Positions 28,686 through 38,952 of a stretch of 64,000 nucleotides of DNA are shown here, in pieces (the stretch's first letter is position 1; every line of letters starts with the position of its first letter). The stretch comes from Streptomyces sp. P3 (GTDB taxonomy: Bacteria; Actinomycetota; Actinomycetes; Streptomycetales; Streptomycetaceae): positions 7,395,501 through 7,459,500 of the forward strand of contig JAFEKX020000001.1 of assembly GCA_016893485.2 (NCBI GenBank), read 5' to 3'. The translations under genes and the position numbers were made by a program. The notes below the pieces were generated by a model. The model did no database searches. It was not told the DNA's origin and was given only the letters and a program-made list of their open reading frames with translations.

Positions 28686-29344
28686 TGTCCGACCTGCGGG
28701 ACAGACAACTCGCCCACCTCACAGGGCCGTTCAGCAGGCCCGCACTCGTCGTGGTCGACGTGCAGCGCGACTTCGCCGACCCGGACCTGCTCGGGGCGTA
28801 CGGCCTGACCGACGCGGCGCTGGCCACCCTCGACCGGACGGTCACGCGCATCGCCGACCTCGTCGACGCCGCACGCGCCGCCGAAGTGCCGGTCGTCTGG
28901 GTGGAGTTGGGCAGCGACCCGGCACGGCCCTGGCGGGCGAGCAACTGGCTGCGCGAGGGCGACTACGACGCACCCATGAGCCCGGACGAGCCGTGCCGCA
29001 TCGGCACACCCGGCGCCGAGTGGTATCAAATGCGGCCCGCCGAGGAAGAGTTGCGGGTCGTCAAGCGCGGCTACAGCGGCTTCCTCGGCACCGATCTCGA
29101 CACCCGGCTGCGCGCGACCGGCTGCGACTGGCTCACCGTCGTGGGCCTGACCAGCGAGTGCTGTGTGTACGCCACCGCCCAGGACGCCGTCCAACTCGAC
29201 TGGCCCGTCGTCGTACCGCAGGACACGACGACCGCCTACGACCACCACGTCAACGCCGCCGCCCTCTTTCAACTCAGTCTGAACGTGGCCGTGTTGAGCG
29301 ACGCCGACGAAGTGGTCGAGCTGTGGAAGAAGGCCGCGCGATGA
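28685..29344 (+). CDS. RutB-like cysteine hydrolase (isochorismatase family amidohydrolase)
   Basis: Intact, 219 residues. The catalytic triad of the family is visible: Asp in ALVVVDVQRDFADPD, Lys in LRVVKRGYSGFLGT and Cys in GLTSECCVYATAQDA (second cysteine of the pair, aligned with NVCVEST in RutB). In the Rut pathway such an enzyme hydrolyses the ureido or carbamoyl product of RutA. The coupling to the monooxygenase before it and to the one after it (ATGA overlap at 29341) supports the same role here. Confidence 0.88.
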   Translation: MSDLRDRQLAHLTGPFSRPALVVVDVQRDFADPDLLGAYGLTDAALATLDRTVTRIADLVDAARAAEVPVVWVELGSDPARPWRASNWLREGDYDAPMSPDEPCRIGTPGAEWYQMRPAEEELRVVKRGYSGFLGTDLDTRLRATGCDWLTVVGLTSECCVYATAQDAVQLDWPVVVPQDTTTAYDHHVNAAALFQLSLNVAVLSDADEVVELWKKAAR

Positions 29345-30674
29345 CCGGAATGCACATCGGCTACGACCTCTCCTTCACCCACACCGAAGGCGCCTGGGCG
29401 CGTCAGGGTTCCTGGGTCGGGCGGGACTTCCCGGACGTCCGCATGTTCATGGAACTGGCACAGACCGCCGAACGCGCGGGCGTGGGCCTGCTGTTCTTCG
29501 GCGACGGCAGCGGCATCCCCAGCACCTGGCGCGGCAGCATCGCCCCGGCCGTGGAGTGGGGCATCCAGTGGCCGCGCCACGACATGGCACCGGTGATCGC
29601 CGCGATGTCCACCGTCACGGAACGGGTCGGCTTCGGGCTGACGTACTCCTCGACGTTCATGCATCCCTTCTACGTGGCCCGGCTGTTGAACTCGCTCGAC
29701 CATGTGACCGGCGGCCGGATCGCCTTCAACGTGGTCGCCTCCACACGCGGCGCGGACGCCGCCAACTACGGGTTCGCCGAGCTGATGGACCACGACCTGC
29801 GCTACGACCGGATGGAGGAATTCGTCGCCGTCTGCCGGGCGTTGTGGGACTCCGTCGCACCGGACGCCATCCTCCGCGACCGGAGCACGGGCCGGTTCGC
29901 CGACCCCGCGAAGGTGCACCCCATCGACCACGAGGGACGCTTCTTCACCGTCAAGGGCCCGCTCGCGTCCGTACCCGGACCGCAGTACCACCCGCTGATC
30001 GTCCAGGCCGGCAACTCGCCCCGGGGCATCGCCGCTTCGGCCCGATTCGCCGACCTGGTCTTCGGCTTCGGCGGCAGCCTCGCGGGGCAGCAGCGCCACC
30101 GCAAACTGCTCGACGAGGCCCTCCTCGCCGAGGGCGGGACCCCGAACGCGTGGGCATCCTCTGGGCCACCCAGGTGATCGTCGGCCGCACGAAGGCCGAG
30201 GCGTCGGCGCGCTGCGAGGCGGTGCACGAGTTCTGGAACGAGGAGGCCGTCGCCGCCTATCTCTCGCACAACGCCGGCTACGACTTCTCCACGCTGCCCG
30301 CCTCCTTCCAACTGGGCGCGCTGCGCGACGAGTTGGCGGCGGCCAACGCGAGTCCCGCCGGGATCGTCGGCTCGCTCGTCGCGGAGTACGGCGCGGACCG
30401 CACCATGAGCCGCAGCGAGTTCTTCGCGCACGGGCGGGGCAGGGCGACGGGGCTGGACCACAGCATCGTCGGCGACCCCGCCACCGTGGCGGACGCGTTG
30501 GAGGAGAACTTCGCGGCGACCGGAGCACGCGGCGGCTTCATGTTCTCCAGCCCGCTCGCCATGCCCTCCGGCTTCGCCGCGATCAGCGAACTGCTGCTGC
30601 CCGAACTGCGCCGCCGCGGCGCGCTCGCACCGGCGTACCCGGGGCCGACTCTCCGCGAGAACCTGGCAGTTTGA
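29341..30674 (+). CDS. LLM-class flavin monooxygenase (NtaA/SnaA/DszA family)
   Basis: About 444 residues with one base missing near 30142. Family landmarks: LLFFGDGSG, GLTYSSTFMHPFYVARLLNSLD, GGRIAFNVVAST, NYGF...HDLRYDRMEEFVAVCRALWDS, HEGRFFTVKGPL and PLIVQAGNSPRG. Relatives oxidise nitrilotriacetate, dibenzothiophene sulfone and pristinamycin IIB with FMNH2 from a separate reductase. It is distinct from the RutA-like enzyme upstream, so the operon has two oxygenation steps or two substrates. Confidence 0.85.
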
Positions 30675-30675
30675 G

Positions 30676-32102
30676 ATGCCGACGGTGAGCGCGGGCGGGG
30701 GACGGAGGCGCGGACGCGCGGCGCGACTGGCTCGCCCTCGGCAGCCTCTGCACAGGGTTCTTCATGCTCCTGCTGGACAGCACGATCACCTCGGTCGCCC
30801 TGCCGTCCCTCATCACCGGACTGCACGCCGGTGAGACCGCCGCGATGTGGGTCAACAGCGGCTATCTCATCGCGTACGCCGTGCCGTTGGTCGTCGCGGG
30901 ACGCCTGGGCGACCGCTACGGCCACCGACGCGTCCACCTGATCGGCCTCGCGGCCTTCACCCTTGGCTCGCTGCTGTGCGCAACCGCCGCCTCCATCACG
31001 GCACTTGTCGGCTGGCGGGTGGCCCAGGGCATCGGCGCCGCGTTGATGACACCGCAGTGCCTCACCCTCATCAAGGCGCTGTTCCGGCCCCCGCGCCTCG
31101 CCGTCGCGCTCGGTGTGTGGGGTGCGGTGGGCGGAGCGGCGGTGGCCGTCGGGCCGCTGCTGGGCGGTTTCCTTGTCGCCGCCGGGGCTGGCCCGCGGTG
31201 TTCTGGGTCAACGTGCCGGTCGGGGTGGGCGCGTTGGTGGCCGTGGCCGTGTTCGTACCGGTGCTGCCGCGACAGGAGGCGCGCATCCCGGTGTGGGCGA
31301 TCTGCGCGAACGCGAGCGGGGTCGGCGCGCTGGTGATCGGCATCCAGGGGACGGACGCGGCGAGCGGTGAAGTGCGGGGCGTGCCACGGTGGTTGCTCGT
31401 CGTCGTGGGTGTGGTGGTCGTCGCCGGTGTGGTGTGGTTCCAGCGCCGTGACGGTCAACGCGCGCTGGTGCCGGTGGAGTTGTTGCGCAGGCGGGGGTTC
31501 GTCGTCGCGGCCTGGGCCGGTGCCGCGGCGGCCTTCTGCTCCGGGTCGGCGATGATCCCGCTGATGCTGTACCTCCAGCGGGAACGCGGGCTCGACGCGG
31601 GTGCCGCCGCCCTCACCCTCGTACCGATGGGCGTGGTCTGCCTGTTGGGGGCGCCGGTGTCGGCCCGGCTCAACAACGGAATCGGGTCGCGGGCGGTCGC
31701 CGTGATCGGCTCCGGCGCGCTGGTCCTCTCGATCGGGACATCGGCGGCGCTTGTCGCGACGGACGCGCCGATCTCCGCGCTGACGGCCACGTTCGCGGTG
31801 TACGGGGTCGCCAACTCCTTTGTCTGGTCGCCTCTTTCGATCGCGGCGGTGACCTCGGTGGCCCCGGACGAGGTCGGGGCGGCGTCCGGAACTTTCAACG
31901 CCATGAAGCAACTCGGGGCGGTGCTGGGCAGTGCGGTGTGCGCGGTGCTGCTGGCCAGGCACGGCTACGCGGTCACGCTCGGCGGGCTCGCGACGGTAGG
32001 AGTGCTGTGTCTCCTCGCGTGCGCACTTCTGCGGACCGGGCCGCCGGGAGCGGGCGCCCCGAGGTCCCCGCCCCGTCCCAACTGCCCACGGGGGTCGCCT
32101 GA
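30676..32102 (+). CDS. MFS transporter, DHA2/EmrB-QacA type
   Basis: About 475 residues after three one-base corrections (extra G near 30700, missing bases near 31190 and 32060). About 14 hydrophobic helices. Motif C-like VGGAAVAVGPLLGGFLVAAGAG, motif A GRLGDRYGHRRVHLIG and the motif-D1 segment MLLLDSTITSVALPSL are present. It is a proton-driven pump, here likely exporting a toxic intermediate or serving as a second uptake route. The ATG follows the monooxygenase stop by 1 base and its stop overlaps a downstream ATG (TGATG). Confidence 0.85.
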
Positions 32103-32151
32103 TGAAGCCTGCGGAGTCCTCAACGGGCTTGATGCGGAAGGGGGTTGCAGG

Positions 32152-32690
32152 GTGACGGCAATGGAAGGCCTGGAGGATCTGGACGGCATCATCTCGGATC
32201 CCGGGAGATGACGAGCGCGTTCTCCGGGTTCCCGTCGGGGGTCGCGGCGCTCTCCGCCCGCGTCCATGGCGAACCGACCGTGATGATCGTCTCGTCGTTC
32301 GCGGTCGGCGTCTCGCACAACCCGCCCATGGTCTCCTTCGCGGCCCAACACACCTCCACGACCTGGCCGTTGCTCTCCCGCGCACAGGCCATCGGCATCT
32401 CCGTCCTGGGTGAGGGCCACAGCGACAAGGCCCGCCAACTCGGCTCCCGCAGCAAGGCGGCTCGCTTCGCCGACCTGCGCACGGTGGAGGCGGAGTCCGG
32501 CGCGATCTTCCTCGACGGCGCGCCGGTGTGGCTGGAGTGCACGGTCGAGCACAGCTATCCGGCCGGCGACCACGACATCATCGTGCTCCGGGTGCTGGCG
32601 ATGAGGTCCGACGACGAGCGGAGTCCGGTGGTGTGGCATCGGCGGAGGATGAGGTTGCTGGGGAGTGAGCCGCGGGTGCGGGAGGAGTGA
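32152..32690 (+). CDS. flavin reductase (RutF/HpaC-like FMN reductase)
   Basis: About 179 residues with one base missing near 32205. FSGFPSGVAALSARVHGEP, VSSFAVGVSHNPPMVSFAAQ, SWPLL-like TSTTWPLLSRA and GISVLGEGH are diagnostic for the flavin reductase fold that supplies FMNH2 to two-component monooxygenases. It would serve both LLM enzymes upstream. The start is uncertain: GTG at 32152 is used, but an ATG at 32102 overlapping the MFS stop would need one further base correction. Last gene of the operon. Confidence 0.85.
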
Positions 32691-32855
32691 GCAGAGGGAG
32701 GCCGGGTGGCTGGGGCCGGGCGTGGTTGGATGCGCGGACGTAGTCGAAAGCGAGGGGGCAACTTCCGCACCGGGCAAGGTAGTTGGCGTCACCGGCTTGA
32801 TGCTGACGCCTGCCGTAGCCCGCCTACCGCCTACCGCCGACGGACGGGGGCGACC

Positions 32856-33609
32856 TCAGTCGACCGGCGGTGCGTCCTCACCAGCCAGATCACCGACGCG
32901 GTCGTACCCCTCGACCGCGACAGTGAGTCCCGGGCGATCTCGGTGAAGCCCGCGTCACGGACCAACGGGCGTTCGGTGCTGATGAGTTCGGCCCAGTGGG
33001 CGGGGGTGGCGGTGCGGACGGAGAGGGGGAAGCCCGCTCGGCGCCAGGCGGTGCGGTCGTCGTCGGACAGTTCCCACCAGGCGAGTTGGGCGCCGTGGCC
33101 GGTCTGGGCCATCGTCTTGCCTGCGGACATGTCGAGTTCGGGGTTGAGCCAGAGCACCGGCGCCGTCGGGTCCGCGTCGGCCGGGGGTTCGGGGTCGTCG
33201 AGGTCGGTGCCGGAGACCTGGAGCCGGGCGAGGTCCTTGGGCCAGCCGTCGAGCGGGACGGGAGGAAGACCCGTACCTCCGCGGACTTCCCGGTCACGGT
33301 GATGCCCGGCAGCGCCTCGGCCCGCCGCCACTCGGCTCCGCGCGCCCGCCGGACCACCTTCCGGATCCGCGCGTCCTGCCAGTCCCGCATGGCCTGCGCC
33401 CACTCCCCGTCCCCGAGGGCCCGCTCGTCGCTGAGGATCGTCAGTACGGCACGGGCGGCCGTCTCCAGCGCGTCCGTACGGACCGGCGGCGCGTCCCGCT
33501 CGATCCGCACGACGAGGGGCAGCACGAACTGCGGAGCCTCGTCACGCACGGTGGGCTCGTTGACAAACGGGTCGGCGCCGTCGCCGGGAACGGTGGAGTC
33601 ACTGATCAC
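32856..33609 (-). CDS. peptidyl-tRNA hydrolase, Pth2 family
   Basis: About 251 residues with one base missing near 32925 and one near 33262. The Pth2 core is LDMSAGKTMAQTGHGAQLAWW, equivalent to the GKxAAQxxHA motif with the catalytic Lys, Gln and His. N-terminal to it is an actinobacterial extension (VLPLVVRIERDAPPVRTDAL...RKVVRRARGAEWRRA). The end reads LTVAVEGYDRVGDLAGEDAP. It would recycle stalled peptidyl-tRNA, alongside the bacterial Pth. GTG start at 33609; no clear ribosome-binding site. Confidence 0.75.
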
Positions 33610-33668
33610 CCCCACAGTCTGCCAGCCAAAGAACCGGCTCCCAGAGACACCGCTAAGGGTGACCTCCC

Positions 33669-33722
33669 CAGGGGCGCGGGGAACTGCGCGACCAGCCACA
33701 ACGGACCCGCACCCGCAAAACC
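33669..33722 (+). repeat. dispersed GC-rich intergenic repeat, copy C
   Basis: AGGGGCGCGGGGAACTGCGC continuing GACCAGCCACAACGGACCC and GCACCCGCAAAA. Its left part equals copy B and its right part equals copy A, so it shows the full consensus of about 54 bases. It lies between two minus-strand genes. Confidence 0.75.
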
Positions 33723-33765
33723 ACCCACACCCCCACGGCGCTCTCGCGAGAAGACGCCCCGCCGC

Positions 33766-33909
33766 TCACCCCGAGCAGGCGGTCCGCTGTGCCTCCTGCC
33801 ACTCACAGACGGGGCAGAGCGTGATCCCCTTGTACGACTCCGGGTACTCGGTCGGCTCCCGGCACAGCACACACTCCGCGTACACCGGTGCCGTCTCTTC
33901 GTCGCTCAT
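33766..33909 (-). CDS. 47-residue zinc-ribbon protein
   Basis: A short intact frame: MSDEETAPVYAECVLCREPT, then EYPESYKGITLCPVCEWQE, ending AQRTACSG. Two CxxC knuckles (CVLC, CPVC) 15 residues apart are a zinc-ribbon pattern. Strong charge balance and codon use argue that it is real despite its length. It has its own ATG 39 bases from the stop of the deacetylase gene on the same strand. It could bind RNA or protein; role unknown. Confidence 0.75.
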   Translation of the reverse strand: MSDEETAPVYAECVLCREPTEYPESYKGITLCPVCEWQEAQRTACSG

Positions 33910-33948
33910 GACACCAGCGTAAGAGGAGTGCGCGGCGCTCAGCCGGCT

Positions 33949-34791
33949 TCAGCGGTGCCGACCGGTCGCCCCGATCAGCTGGGAGACCTTCACGAACCGG
34001 TACCCCCTCTTCCGCAACTCGGGCACGATCATGCGGACGGCGCGCTCGGTCGCCGGGGCGGCGCTGCGCGTGCAGTGCATGACGACGACGGAGCCGGGCT
34101 TCACCCCCTCCAGCACCTGCTGGGCCACGGCGTCCGAGTCCGTCGCGAACGCGTCGCCGCTCACCACGTCCCACTGCACCGCCGTGACACCGACCGCGCT
34201 CAGCGTCTTCAGCGCCTGGCGGTCGTAACACCCGCCGGGGAAGCGGAAGTACGGCATCGCGTTCGGCACGCCGGCCTTCTTGAAGGCGGTGTACGCGCGC
34301 TCGACATCGGCCTTCATCCGGTCCGGGGCCACGGTCGGCAGGCCGTAGCAGTCACCGGTGAAGGCGTAGTGGCTGTAGGAGTGGTTGGCGATCTCGAACT
34401 GCGGGTCACGGCCGATGGCGCGGGCCTCCGCCGGGTACTCGTCGGCCCAGCGGCCCGTCATGAACACGGTCGCCGGCACCTTCAGCGTGCGCAGCGTGGA
34501 GATCAGCTGCGGATTGTCGAAGTGCTCGCCCTTCGCCGCGCGCGGCCCCTCGTCGGCCGTCATGTCGGCGTCGAAGGTCAGCGCGACGGTCTTGCCGCCG
34601 ACCCGCGGACCGTTCTTGAACACGGGGGTCAGCCCGGCGGGACCGGGCGCGAGCGTGGGCGGCCGCGACACGGCGGCGGAGGGCGCACTGGGCGCCGGAC
34701 GGCTGGCGTGGGGCGCCGAGGGGGCCCCGCAGGCGGTGAGCGCGGCGCCGAGCGCACAGGCGGCGGCGACTTGGCGTACTCGAATGGTCAC
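33949..34791 (-). CDS. polysaccharide deacetylase lipoprotein (NodB domain)
   Basis: Intact, 280 residues. Lipobox LTAC (Cys 21). The NodB domain carries VALTFDADMTADEGP (motif 1, with the base and metal Asp), NHSYSHYAF (motif 2, HxxxH metal ligands), RFPGGCYDRQ (motif 3), WDVVSGDAF (motif 4) and VVVMHCTRSA (motif 5). It removes acetyl groups from N-acetylglucosamine-type glycans, probably peptidoglycan or another wall polymer, outside the membrane. All catalytic motifs are present. Confidence 0.92.
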   Translation of the reverse strand: MTIRVRQVAAACALGAALTACGAPSAPHASRPAPSAPSAAVSRPPTLAPGPAGLTPVFKNGPRVGGKTVALTFDADMTADEGPRAAKGEHFDNPQLISTLRTLKVPATVFMTGRWADEYPAEARAIGRDPQFEIANHSYSHYAFTGDCYGLPTVAPDRMKADVERAYTAFKKAGVPNAMPYFRFPGGCYDRQALKTLSAVGVTAVQWDVVSGDAFATDSDAVAQQVLEGVKPGSVVVMHCTRSAAPATERAVRMIVPELRKRGYRFVKVSQLIGATGRHR

Positions 34792-34853
34792 CGTAGGAAG
34801 ATAGAAGGATAAAAGGGATTATCCGGTCACCGACACGGGTGGACGGTGGACGG

Positions 34854-35806
34854 TCAGCCCGAGCTCAGCAGCCGTTCCCTGCACTCCTCCACGTCGAAGT
34901 CCGCCTTCGGGTACTGCGGGTCCAGGGCCGTCAGGTGTTCCAGGAGGAGGCGGCTGATGGCCCAGTTGCGGTACCACTTGCGGTCGGACGGGATCAGGTA
35001 CCAGGGGGCGTCCCGGGTGGAGCAGCGGGTGAGGGCGGTCTCGTAGGCCTGCTGGTAGGCGGGCCACAGGGCGCGTTCCTCGATGTCGCCCGGGTTGAAC
35101 TTCCAGTGCTTGTCCGGGTTGTCCAGGCGTTCCAGCAGGCGGCGGCGCTGCTGGTCGTAGGAGATGTGGAGGAGGCACTTGACGACGGTCACGCCGTCGT
35201 CGGCGAGGGACTTCTCGAAGCGGTTGATCCGGCCGTAGCGGTCGTTGATCTCGCGGTGCGGGGCGAGGTCGCGGACGCGGGCGATGAGGACGTCCTCGTA
35301 GTGGGAGCGGTCGAAGATGCCGATCTCGCCGGGGTGGGGAGGGCGCGTTTGATGCGCCAGAGGAAGTCGTGCCGGCGCTCCTCGGGTGTGGGTGCCTTGA
35401 AGGCGCTGATCCGGCAGCCGGAGGGGTTGAACAGGCCGATCACGTGTTTGACCGTGCCGCCCTTGCCGCTGGTGTCCATGCCCTGGAGGACCAGGAGGAG
35501 GCGGCGGTGGTCACCGGCCGTGCTCGCGGCCCAGAGACGTTCTTGCAGGTCGGCGAGGTGTTCGCCCATCCGGGCGGTGTCCTTGAGGCCCGCGGCCTTG
35601 TCGGCGGGGCCGCCGGGGGTGGCCTTCGGGTCGTAGGAGGCGAGATCGACCGGGCGGCCGACGGGGACGCGCAGCTCGTCCGCCAGAGTGCTCACCTCGT
35701 CCTGGGAGGCACGAGTCTTCCCCGACTTCTTCCGGCTCTCGTCCTTCTCCCTGTCCTTGCCCTTGCTCTTCTTCCGGTCCTCGTTCTTCGAGTCCTTCTT
35801 GCTCAT
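34854..35806 (-). CDS. ppk2: polyphosphate kinase 2 family protein
   Basis: About 317 residues with one base missing near 35338. A very basic N-terminal tail (KKDSKNEDRKKSKGKDREKD) precedes the PPK2 domain. Walker A LVLQGMDTSGKGGTVKHVIG and Walker B IGIFDRSHYEDVLIARV are followed by the lid KCLLHISYDQQRRRLLERL and WYLIPSDRKWYRNWAI. It transfers phosphate between polyphosphate and nucleotides. Which nucleotide, and the direction, cannot be read from the sequence. The Lys-rich tail may bind polyphosphate. Confidence 0.9.
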
Positions 35807-35887
35807 GGGCCGTCCCTTCCGGTCGGGTCCCTCGATCCTGCAGGGTGGGCGCGGGACTCGCCAGTCCGTTGCGGTCGGCGCCGGGTG

Positions 35888-36672
35888 TCACTTCTCCACG
35901 GGCGGCGGGGGAGGAGGTGCGGCCCGTTCCAGGAAGCGCAGCAGCTCCACCGGGAAGGGAGGACCAGCGTCGAGTTCTTCTCCGCCGCGACCGCCACCAC
36001 CGTTTGCAGCAGCCGGAGTTGGAGCGCGGCGGGCTGTTCGGACATCTGCTCGGCGGCCTCGGCGAGTTTCTTCGAGGCCTGCAACTCGGCGTCCGCGTTG
36101 ATGATTCGGGCCCGGCGCTCACGGTCGGCCTCGGCCTGACGGGCCATCGAGCGCTTCATCGTCTCGGGGAGCGACACGTCCTTGATCTCGACCCGGTCGA
36201 TCTGGACGCCCCAGCCGACCGCCGGGCTGTCGATCATCAACTCCAGCCCCTGGTTGAGCTTTTCGCGGCTGGAGAGCAGATCGTCGAGGTCGCTCTTGCC
36301 GATGATCGAGCGCAGGGACGTCTGGGCCATCTGCGAGACGGCGAAACGGTAGTCCTCGACCGTGACGATCGCGTCGGCCGCGTTCACGACCCTGAAGTAG
36401 ACCACCGCGTCGACGCGCACCGTCACGTTGTCGCGCGTGATGCCCTCCTGCGCGGGCACCGGCATCGTCACGATCTGCATGTTGACCTTGCGGAGCCGGT
36501 CCACGAACGGGACGACCATGGTGAAGCCGGGAGCCCGGACGTCACCGGCCACCCGCCCGAGACGGAAGACGACCCCGCGCTCGTACTGCTTGACCACCCG
36601 CGCCGCCGCGGCGACGTACACCACGCACGCGGAACCGGCCGCCGCGCCCGCCACCAGCAGTTCCTGGAGCAT
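35888..36672 (-). CDS. SPFH/stomatin-like slipin
   Basis: About 261 residues with one base missing near 35955. An N-terminal hydrophobic hairpin (ELLVAGAAAGSACVVYVAAA) leads into VVKQYERGVVFRLGRVAGDVRAPG, the slipin signature. The SPFH domain is GFTMVVPFVDRLRKVNMQIVTM...NVTVRVDAVVYFRV. A coiled coil rich in Ala/Glu follows (RQAEADRERRARIINADAEL), and the end is Pro-rich. It scaffolds membrane microdomains. A partner NfeD protease is not adjacent. Confidence 0.88.
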
Positions 36673-36722
36673 CCTGACCCCCTCACGGAGAGGCCGTTTC
36701 GTCTACTCCTGCAAGGGTATGC

Positions 36723-36767
36723 CCGGTGCCTGCTCCGAGGCCACGACCACCCCGGAGCAGGCACCGG
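36723..36767. terminator. terminator of the carbonic anhydrase-SulP operon
   Basis: Perfect stem of about 14 bp (CCGGTGCCTGCTCC / GGAGCAGGCACCGG) with a 17-base loop, just downstream of the SulP stop on the minus strand and upstream of the slipin start. Confidence 0.85.
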
Positions 36768-36781
36768 CACCGCTGTCTCGC

Positions 36782-38289
36782 CTACTTCGTCGCCGGGATC
36801 TTCGCCGCCGTGAGCTTCACCGGCTCGGTACCGGCCGCGCTGTGCCGCTCGGCCCAGTTCTCCAGGGCCGTGCGGCAGGCGTGGTCGAGGTGGTGCAGGC
36901 CCGAGAGGTGGAGTTCGACCGGGCGGTCCTGGGGAGAGCCTCCAGGCTGTCGAGGATCTTCGGCAGCCGCAGGAAGGTCGCGTTGCCCGACAGATAGGCC
37001 TGGACCGGGCCCGCGCCCTTGTCGACGACCTCCAGCCTGATGTGCGAGGCCTCCCACGCCGTCTTCGCGACGGCCAGCGCCAGGCCGATGAGGACGCCCT
37101 CGAACATGCTGACCGCGACGATCGACAGCGCCGTGACGACCAGGATCAGCGCCTCGCCCCGGTGCTCGTGCCACAGCGACACGATTGCCCGGACGGGGAT
37201 GAGCTTGGCACCGGCGTGCACCAGGATGCCCGCCAGGGCCGGGATCAGGATGTACGCGAGGACGTCCGGCAGCAGCGCCGCGAACAGCAGCAGCCATACG
37301 CCGTGCATCACCCGGGACGCCTTCGTCCGCGCGCCCGCCTGCACGTTGGCCGCGCTGCGCACGATCACCGCGGTCATCGGCAGCGCGCCGAGGATCCCGC
37401 ACAGCGTGTTGCCCACGCCCTGGGCCACCAACTCCTTGTCGTACTGGGTACGTTGGCCGGAGTGCAGCCGGTCGACGGCCGCCGCGCTGAACAGCGACTC
37501 GGCGGACGCGATCAGCGTGAAGGCGACGATCGTGCCCAGCATCCCGACCTGCGCGAGGTCACCGAACGCGCTGAGCGGCGGCGGCTGCAACGACCCCAGC
37601 AGCCCCTGCACTTCGACCGTCGCCACCGGCAGCCCGAACACGAGCGCGGCGAGCGTCGCCAGTCCTACGGCGGCCAACGGACCAGGCACCGTACGGACCT
37701 TGGCCGGCAGCCGCTTCCACAGCACCAGGACGGCGATGGTGGCGGCGCCGAGCGCGAGCGAGGCCAGTGCCTCCGTGTTCCCGACGGCGTCGATGAGCGC
37801 GCCGGGAAGCTCGACTATCTTGTCCACCCCCGAGGCGGGGGCCTTCGCCCCGGCCACCGAGTACAACTGCCCGGCGATCAGCACCAGTCCGATACCGGCC
37901 AGCATGCCCTCGACGACCGAGACCGAGATGGCCCGGAAGTAGCGCCCCAACTTCAGGACGCCCATGAGGACTTGAAGCACGCCGGTGATGAGCACGATGA
38001 CTCCGAGGGCGGGCAGTCCGTACTCCCGCACCGCCTCGAAGACCAGCACGGTCAGACCGGCGGCGGGCCCGGACACCTGGAGGCTGCTGCCCCGCATGAG
38101 GCCGGTGACGATCCCGCCCACGATGCCGGTGACCAGGCCGAGTTCGGCCGGTACACCGGAGGCGACGGCCACGCCCACGCAGAGCGGGAGCGCGACCAGG
38201 AACACGACGAGCGAGGCGGCGAAGTCCTGCCGCAGATAAGGGAACCTGGTCTTCTTCGGGGTCAGGTCATTGTCCATGGCGCGACTCAC
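36782..38289 (-). CDS. SulP family anion transporter (bicarbonate type) with STAS-like end
   Basis: About 502 residues with one base missing near 36932. Ten to twelve membrane helices; LRQDFAASLVVFLVALPLCVGVAVASG, GSSLQVSGPAAGLTVLV and FTLIASAESLFSAAAVDRL are SulP landmarks. The C-terminal part (PVQAYLSGNATFLRLPKILDS, LHLSGLHHLDHACRTALENW) is STAS-like. It overlaps the carbonic anhydrase stop, so bicarbonate is the likely substrate; SulP-carbonic anhydrase pairs are known. The start is GTG 38289 (overlap) or ATG 38277. Confidence 0.88.
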
Positions 38290-38867
38290 AGGGCCTCGAA
38301 CTGGTCGGTGTCCGCGCTGTGTTCGAGCACGGCACCGGTGTGGACCTCGTAGTACCAGCCGTGCACCCGCAGCCGCCCGTCCGCCAACCGCCGCTCCACA
38401 CAGGGGTAGGAGCGCAGTCGCAGCAACTGGGCGAGTACGTGGTTCTGCACGGCTCCGGCGACCGTAGGGTCGGCGGTGTCGCTGGGCGCGGGTTCGTCGG
38501 CGGCGTGCGCGAGCCAGTCGCGTACGGCCGGTACGGCGGCGAGGTCGTCACCGCGCACCAGGGCGCCGACGGCACCGCAGTGGGAGTGGCCGCAGACGAC
38601 GACGTCCTGGACGCCGAGCACCTCCACGGCGTACTCGATGGTGGCCGCCTCGCTGGTGGGGTTGCCTGAGGCGTACGGCGGGACGATGTTGCCCGCGGTG
38701 CGCAGTTCGAAGAGCTGGCCGGGGCGGGCGCCCGTGATCAGGGCGGGGACGACCCTGGAGTCGGAGCAGGTGATGAACAGGACCTGCGGGGACTGGCCTT
38801 CGGCGAGTTTGGCGAACTCCTCAGGGCGTTGTCCGAACGTACGGGCGTTGTCGATGAGGGGCTGCAT
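38286..38867 (-). CDS. beta-class carbonic anhydrase
   Basis: Intact, 193 residues from ATG 38867 (AGGAG upstream). Zinc and catalytic residues are clear: Cys and Asp/Arg in VLFITCSDSRVVP, then His and Cys in VVVCGHSHCGAVGALV. It interconverts CO2 and bicarbonate and would supply or consume the ion moved by the overlapping SulP protein. Confidence 0.95.
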   Translation of the reverse strand: MQPLIDNARTFGQRPEEFAKLAEGQSPQVLFITCSDSRVVPALITGARPGQLFELRTAGNIVPPYASGNPTSEAATIEYAVEVLGVQDVVVCGHSHCGAVGALVRGDDLAAVPAVRDWLAHAADEPAPSDTADPTVAGAVQNHVLAQLLRLRSYPCVERRLADGRLRVHGWYYEVHTGAVLEHSADTDQFEAL

Positions 38868-38952
38868 GAAGTGTGACTCCTCCTGGCGCGCCCTCTGGGC
38901 GCGTCGGGCTTGCATGACAGTGTGCGTGGGGAAGTGACTGCCTGCCGGTCTC

